From assembly GCF_000485595.1 (NCBI RefSeq), contig NW_014577127.1:481985-508919 (forward strand): a stretch of 26,935 nt of DNA, written 5' to 3'. The position numbers and the translations under genes were made by a program. Below, piece after piece: positions 22,120 through 26,935 of this stretch (position 1 is its first letter; every line of letters begins with the position of its first letter). The notes under the pieces were generated by a model. It searched no databases. It worked only from the letters and a program-made list of their open reading frames with translations, and was not told the DNA's origin. This DNA comes from Priapulus caudatus. Lineage: Eukaryota > Priapulida > Priapulimorpha > Priapulimorphida > Priapulidae.

Positions 22120-24020
22120 TTTTGACGTCTACATCGGGTGCACATGACTAAGTTACCAATGCGCATACATATTAGATGTCTTGCTTAAGTTAAAGGCCCG
22201 GGTGCAGATGTCGTGTAATACGTGCCGATCAAACGGGAAGGGACCGCACCGCACCGAGGCCTGACTTGGGCGCTCGTCTTACAAATAGAGCAACTCAAAA
22301 GTCCCATTAGGGCGCCTTGTACGACATGAACAGGGTTGGAAACGTGACCCAGGGCAAGCAAGAATTCGCTTTGAGTCGAGCCAATATGGAGTACGTGTGT
22401 ATGGCTAGTTTATCAAGAGCCATTGAGTGTTTACTCATACGGCCATGTTTGCACATCGTCGAGGTTTTCGTTGCTATAATGCATCGCTGACGTCGCGCGC
22501 GAAAGTCTCGTTGTATTGCATGGATATGAAGGACGTTCGATTATAAAGCGACGAATTTGCCGTACAAGCCATGAATCTGAGCATATTTGTTCCTTCGACA
22601 CTGTCAGCCTGCGGGGAAATCATAATAGTTTGGCGTTTATATATTTATGTTTTTATAACTCAGTGCCACCTGCTTTCGGAACATTAAGAAAATGTTTTAG
22701 CAATGTTTAAATAATTATTTTTGACATATTGCAGTATGCAGCATTGCCAATATGCAACAAAGCGTCTAGCAGTGAAATGGCTTTAAAAAGAACAATCACT
22801 ACTTGTTATAACCTCAAAGTGTAGTCGTAGACAAGCGCAACCACAGAAATATTATAGAAACAGCACAGCAAGTGCAAATAATTTTTTTTTTAACAATGTT
22901 AACCTTTTAACCTTTTTTAATCTTTAACTAAAGCAATCCTTTGCTTTATTATACGATACTATAATATATACTATACTGTTATATATATATATATATATAA
23001 ATATATATATTCTAAGAAATATAAAGAAGATGCAGATATGTAAGAAATGTAAACATAAGCAGTGGCAACATTGCAACAGCAGGGCTAATTATTTGAATGA
23101 TATTCCTCACAAGTTTTTGGGCGGCATATCGGAACTTAACTCTGTGCATGATTATCTAAAATCACATGCGTACTTTATTCAGAGTTGTCGAACGTTTGTA
23201 TAGTAACATTATACTCTAGACCCATTTAACTCTAGATTTGAATAATATGGTCAGCTGTGCTTCTTAATATTGTTTAAACATGTAGTCGTCTCCGTAGAAA
23301 ATTACATTTGAGTTAAGTCGACTATCATATTAGTACCGTGCATGTAGATATGTTTCGACGAATTACGACCATAATTGCAACGATGCCAAATATTGTTACT
23401 GGCAAAGAGAATTGTCAAGTTTAATTCCTGTTTCTGGCTTCAGTGCTAGTAAAATTGCATTATAGTAAAATGCCGTAACGGGGTTCACCTGCGTACGTGC
23501 ACATGAATGCTGGCGATGTTGCTTGAAGCTAGTTTACTTATTATCAAGAGCGGATAATACCGCATTATTAGCTCTTGTTATTATCTGTTTCATCCGATTA
23601 GCTTGAGCTAATTGAAAACGGCAGAATATCTGAGGAATCTTGACCTGCATTAAGGGCGTAATGACAGGCCTACATATAGCAGTACACGATGACCATTGTT
23701 GCACGTGCCGCTCCAAAATGCACTTTTGCATGAGCAGACTTCTGGATTTTTTCTCTGTGAATTAGTATAGTAAAATAAGCGAATCTTTTTTGAGCTGGCT
23801 GAAAATCGCATTTGCCGGCATTAGCATGTATCATTGAGCGGACATATATGCCAACATGACAGATAATGTCGTTATCGTCGGGCCTGCGTTAGTTGACGTT
23901 CTGCGTTTTACTGTGAAAGTACGTCAAAATCTAAAAAAAAAGAGCAAAAAGCAAAAACAATTTCGACCTATGCAACCGTTATCGCAGCGCGTTTAACAAG
24001 AGCATGAGTCATACATATAT
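22120..24020. other. No gene recognised
   Basis: About 1.9 kb of ordinary sequence. It holds a (TA)n at about 22979-23010 and a perfect 8-bp hairpin TAAAGCAA-TCCT-TTGCTTTA at 22929-22948, preceded by AACCTTTT direct repeats at about 22899. Confidence 0.5.
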
Positions 24021-24027
24021 CATGCCT

Positions 24028-24393
24028 TTAACGGCGCATTAGGCGGTCGACAAACATGCTGACGCAGCGCCCCGCAACCCTCGTTTCGGCAGCACAGCTG
24101 TGTGTCGCAGCTGTGTGTCCCGATCCGCGCATATACGATGCCGTTAATTTCGACTTTTTCGCCGTTGGTATCGGCTTTTGGATTACGTCGCGGTAATCTG
24201 CGACGGCGGCATTTATTTTGCCGACATTCGGTGCGCCCTCGTCATGCACGCACCTGTTTATCACGACGTACGACGGCGTGAGTGGGACGCTGTAAGTGCT
24301 AGTGTGAGATGATAATGGGACAGCTGGAGAGTTATAAAATATTAACCCAGAGGTGTACTTTCCGTAATTGATTTCACCCGCGCTACTACGGCG
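24028..24393 (-). other. Candidate exon region, unrecognised (122 open codons)
   Basis: The minus strand is open from after TAG at about 24396-24394 to TAA at 24028. No ATG occurs in the first two thirds, so it would have to be an internal or terminal exon; a possible acceptor is ACTTACAG ending near 24289. From there GC-rich third positions (GTC, CTC, ACG, CCG, TCG, TAC, GTC, GTG) resemble those of the neuropeptide exon. It reads ...PSYVVINRCVHDEGAPNVGK.... I recognise no domain. The region is CpG-rich, which lowers stop frequency, so chance is a fair alternative. Confidence 0.2.
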
Positions 24394-24423
24394 GCGCTAG
24401 CGCGGGACTTCTGTTAGCAAATT

Positions 24424-24466
24424 CCCGCAACGACTCGCCGACACGGCGAGTTTTGTTGCGAGCGGG
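24424..24466. other. Strong GC-rich hairpin
   Basis: ACTCGCCG (24433-24440), ACA, CGGCGAGT (24444-24451) is a perfect 8-bp stem with a 3-base loop. Outer CCCGCAAC and GTTGCGAGCGGG extend it with bulges. It lies in a CpG-rich patch between two open frames pointing away from each other. Confidence 0.6.
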
Positions 24467-24468
24467 AT

Positions 24469-24583
24469 ATGGACGACATGTCATCTGCTACCGACGTCAT
24501 TCCTCCTTTCAGCGCCTCCACACACTTTTATAAGATAAACGCCTTGTTGTTGGCCATATGGTATGCACTTAGGTCATCTGCGC
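24469..24583 (+). other. Candidate first coding exon, unrecognised
   Basis: ATG at 24469 with G at -3 and +4, 38 codons (MDDMSSATDV...ALRSSA), then C followed by a consensus donor GTGAGTAT at 24584. There is CpG-rich sequence just upstream. I recognise no family. The donor opens a GT-rich stretch, so it may be part of a simple repeat. Confidence 0.15.
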
Positions 24584-24799
24584 GTGAGTATGTGTGTATG
24601 TATCAGGAATGTATGCATATGTATGTGTTGGATACGATGCGCGGGTGCGAGCGACCGAGCCTGCAAGCGTGGGTACGTGTGTGCGCTTGCGTGGGGCACC
24701 CGCGCATGCGTACACGATTTGACCAATATCACCCGTACGCCATACAAGTGACAAGCGAGCGGCTGCCGCGTGGGTGTAATAATCCGTAGCAATAGGCCT

Positions 24800-26440
24800 A
24801 TAGTGTATTAGTAAATCCATATATCTCACAAAATCTCGCCTCGGGCTTTCTTTTCATAGAAATAGTCTTGTAATACAAAATCATTTCCTTCATGAACGAA
24901 AAGATATAAAAACTATATCTTTACCGAATACTGGTGCATTATAGTGTCCTTGTTAATATTCTTATCGTTTGGTATAAAACATTTCAGCTAGTGATATACG
25001 TATGGAGAGCCTAAATGTGTGAACAAATTCCTGGTAGTCCGCTCCGACTTTCAAGTGCAATTTAAATCATGCTGCTGGTATTGGTTTAAAATCTTATCAA
25101 TCAATATTGAAAAGCTGTACTTTTTCCAACAATTTTAGACATTTGATTAACGGTTGAAACGAAATGTGAAATAAACAATACCGTAGTGTTAGCGTTATAC
25201 TGTATGGTCTTGGTGGAATATGAGTTAGTAAAATTTATATTGCGTTTGGAGCTGAGCGTATGTTATAAAATATGCAGTAAATGATAAGGTAGTACCAAAT
25301 TTCATGTGAGATATATAGTGTATGGATCGTATGCATGGAGCGGTTAAGTGCGCTGTAGGATTAATTATGATATAATGTTAGTCAATGGTTTTGCTCCGAT
25401 TAAAGATATAACACCCTAGACGTGCATTGGAAAGTCTCAATCGCACACTTACAACATTTATCATATTATTTGTTCAGCGGCAAATTTATGATACTACTTT
25501 TATCAATTCCTTCTGAGCTAGGAATAACGAAGATCTGTCAGATACAATAACAAAAATGTTTGAGGGCTTTAAATGTCTTGGGGCTTTCATTTTTGTGTTC
25601 TTGAATGATGTGGTTTAGATATATGAGATCGCCCAGGTTTTTATCTTCTAGTTTTATTTGCTTTTGCCATTAGGGTGTAATATAGTGTTCAATTGAGACG
25701 TACTGTAAAAATATTAGAAATAAATGCAAGTACGGGAGAATAACTGGCTTAGCAGTAATAAAATGTTAATTGCTAATTCTAAATATCAGCCAAAAAACGA
25801 ACTACATGGTATATTGTATACTCGTATACGTAATATGAAGCAAAATCTAAATTAGTCATCGTGAACTAAAAAAATCTTGGTCAAAAAAATTACGTAGACG
25901 TACGAATTGATAAATAATTTGATGTGGGATATACACACTACTGTTTCGGCTGATTGCCATCACGTACTAGGTGACTGTATCATCGGCTGTAAGGCGAATG
26001 TAGCTTTTCAAAGGGCAACAACCGCGCTTGATCTAAAAGAGACAGCTCGGTCTCTTAGAGAACCGTATATATCTACCATTAAGGCGCACAGTGCTCACAC
26101 ATAACAAGGCTAGACAGTGATGAGTGCCGACTTCAACTACTAATCCTCCTCTGCGGAATAAACGCGCGGGATTTAAATGCCTCGTTATAACGAAAGCATC
26201 ATGAATAAAATGGAAGGCTGCTTGTTAGCCTGGCTTTGCTGAAGCTGCCATCATCTAGACGTGCGATGAGCATGCGGGCTGCTGCGGTCAGAGCACTGGC
26301 ATCATCGCAGTCTCCTTCTGATTTCATTAGAAAAGAAGTGCCACTCGCACTCTTAAACCCTCGCCGCGTGCGTTTGACGTGCTCTCAACACAATATAGAG
26401 CCGGCAAAAACAGCGTACGTATCGGCGGCCTGCGCCAATC
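24800..26440. other. No gene recognised
   Basis: AT-rich to 25900, more CpG-rich after 26100. The open frames at 25907-26104 and 26236-26451 (plus) carry no motif I know. Confidence 0.5.
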
Positions 26441-26446
26441 TAATCT

Positions 26447-26531
26447 GCTAATGCCGGTTCTCCGTAACTCGCCATCGACGGTGCAGCGCTCGCCGTCCGC
26501 GAAACCACGCTAATGGGTTCTCCCCGTAATG
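26447..26531 (+). repeat. Degenerate direct repeat, 62-bp spacing
   Basis: GCTAATGCCGGTTCTCCGTAA (26447-26467) and GCTAATGGGTTCTCCCCGTAA (26509-26529) share most bases; TCCGCGAAA follows each. Similarity fades outside these blocks. Confidence 0.5.
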
Positions 26532-26819
26532 ACTATGTATCCGCGAAAATAGATAACATTCGCCGATATCTACGGGATAAACACAAACGGTCTCTTCAAC
26601 GACTAGTCGAACCGCCGTGAGCTTGTCGTTGCGCCGAGCGAGCTAGACGCACGGACGCCCAGGTTATCTAATATAGAAATCTACCGTTACGCTTGATGTG
26701 TCCGCGACTGCACCTTATCGCGAGAGATGATTGGAAAAGCAACGAGTCTTACGGATCTACATGCTTCTATAGTCTGAGCTAGTTATATATTCTAAGCTAG
26801 TTATGCGAAGGCACTGTAC

Positions 26820-26887
26820 ACACACGTGCCCACGTACGCACGCACGCACGCACGCACGCACGTACGCGCGCGCGCGCGTGCGCGCTC

Positions 26888-26935
<48 letters not shown>
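26820..26935 (+). repeat. (CGCA)n-(CG)n-(GT)n alternating tract at the window end
   Basis: CACACACGTG, then CGCA units, CGCGCGCG, then (GT)n running off the window. It switches from CA through CG to GT, so the arms are partly self-complementary. Confidence 0.93.

Overview
This is eukaryotic, non-bacterial DNA. It is intron-rich, has GT/AG splice signals, very long microsatellites, a 905-base assembly gap, and no operon-like packing. The only gene I can name is on the minus strand. It is a neuropeptide precursor of the prohormone-4 / IDLSRF-like family, which combines a signal peptide, an IDLSRF-type peptide at the mature N terminus and a single LDL-receptor class A (LDLa) domain. That family points to a protostome invertebrate. 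The sequence does not let me choose safely between arthropod, mollusc and annelid.

The gene reads right to left. A 5'-UTR intron appears to end at 12110 (pyrimidine-rich acceptor). The first coding exon (11919-12109, ATG at 12090-12088) encodes an 18-residue signal peptide, then IDLGRLYHH..., a KK site and an EGKR site. It ends in a phase-1 donor. A phase 1-1 exon at 749-877 supplies the complete six-cysteine LDLa domain and ends in a perfect GTAAGT donor. The C-terminal exons must lie left of position 1. The large intron between these exons holds almost everything else in the left half of the window.

The left half contains an odd duplication. Positions 56-2593 recur in direct orientation at 5898-8884. 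The right copy is riddled with mostly single-base indels (net gain near 9% outside one purine-rich insertion), in coding and non-coding parts alike, and its LDLa exon is frameshifted with a broken donor. The block between the copies holds a 311-bp repeat present twice (98% identical, no indels) and about 1.8 kb of ragged TG, TGTA and TCTA repeats. Removing 2594-8884 rejoins a clean locus. The simplest reading is that uncorrected long-read sequence was placed next to a polished copy of the same locus, with a decayed tandem duplication as the alternative.

The right half (about 12.1-26.9 kb) is mostly upstream or intergenic sequence. It contains (ATCC)n around the gap, long GT/CA and CG-rich alternating tracts, an 800-bp CTG/GGT/GGCGGT/TTCTTG compound tract, and a CpG-rich patch near 24.0-24.6 kb with a strong hairpin and two weak exon candidates. 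I found no rRNA, tRNA gene, CRISPR array, complete transposon or prokaryote-like system.
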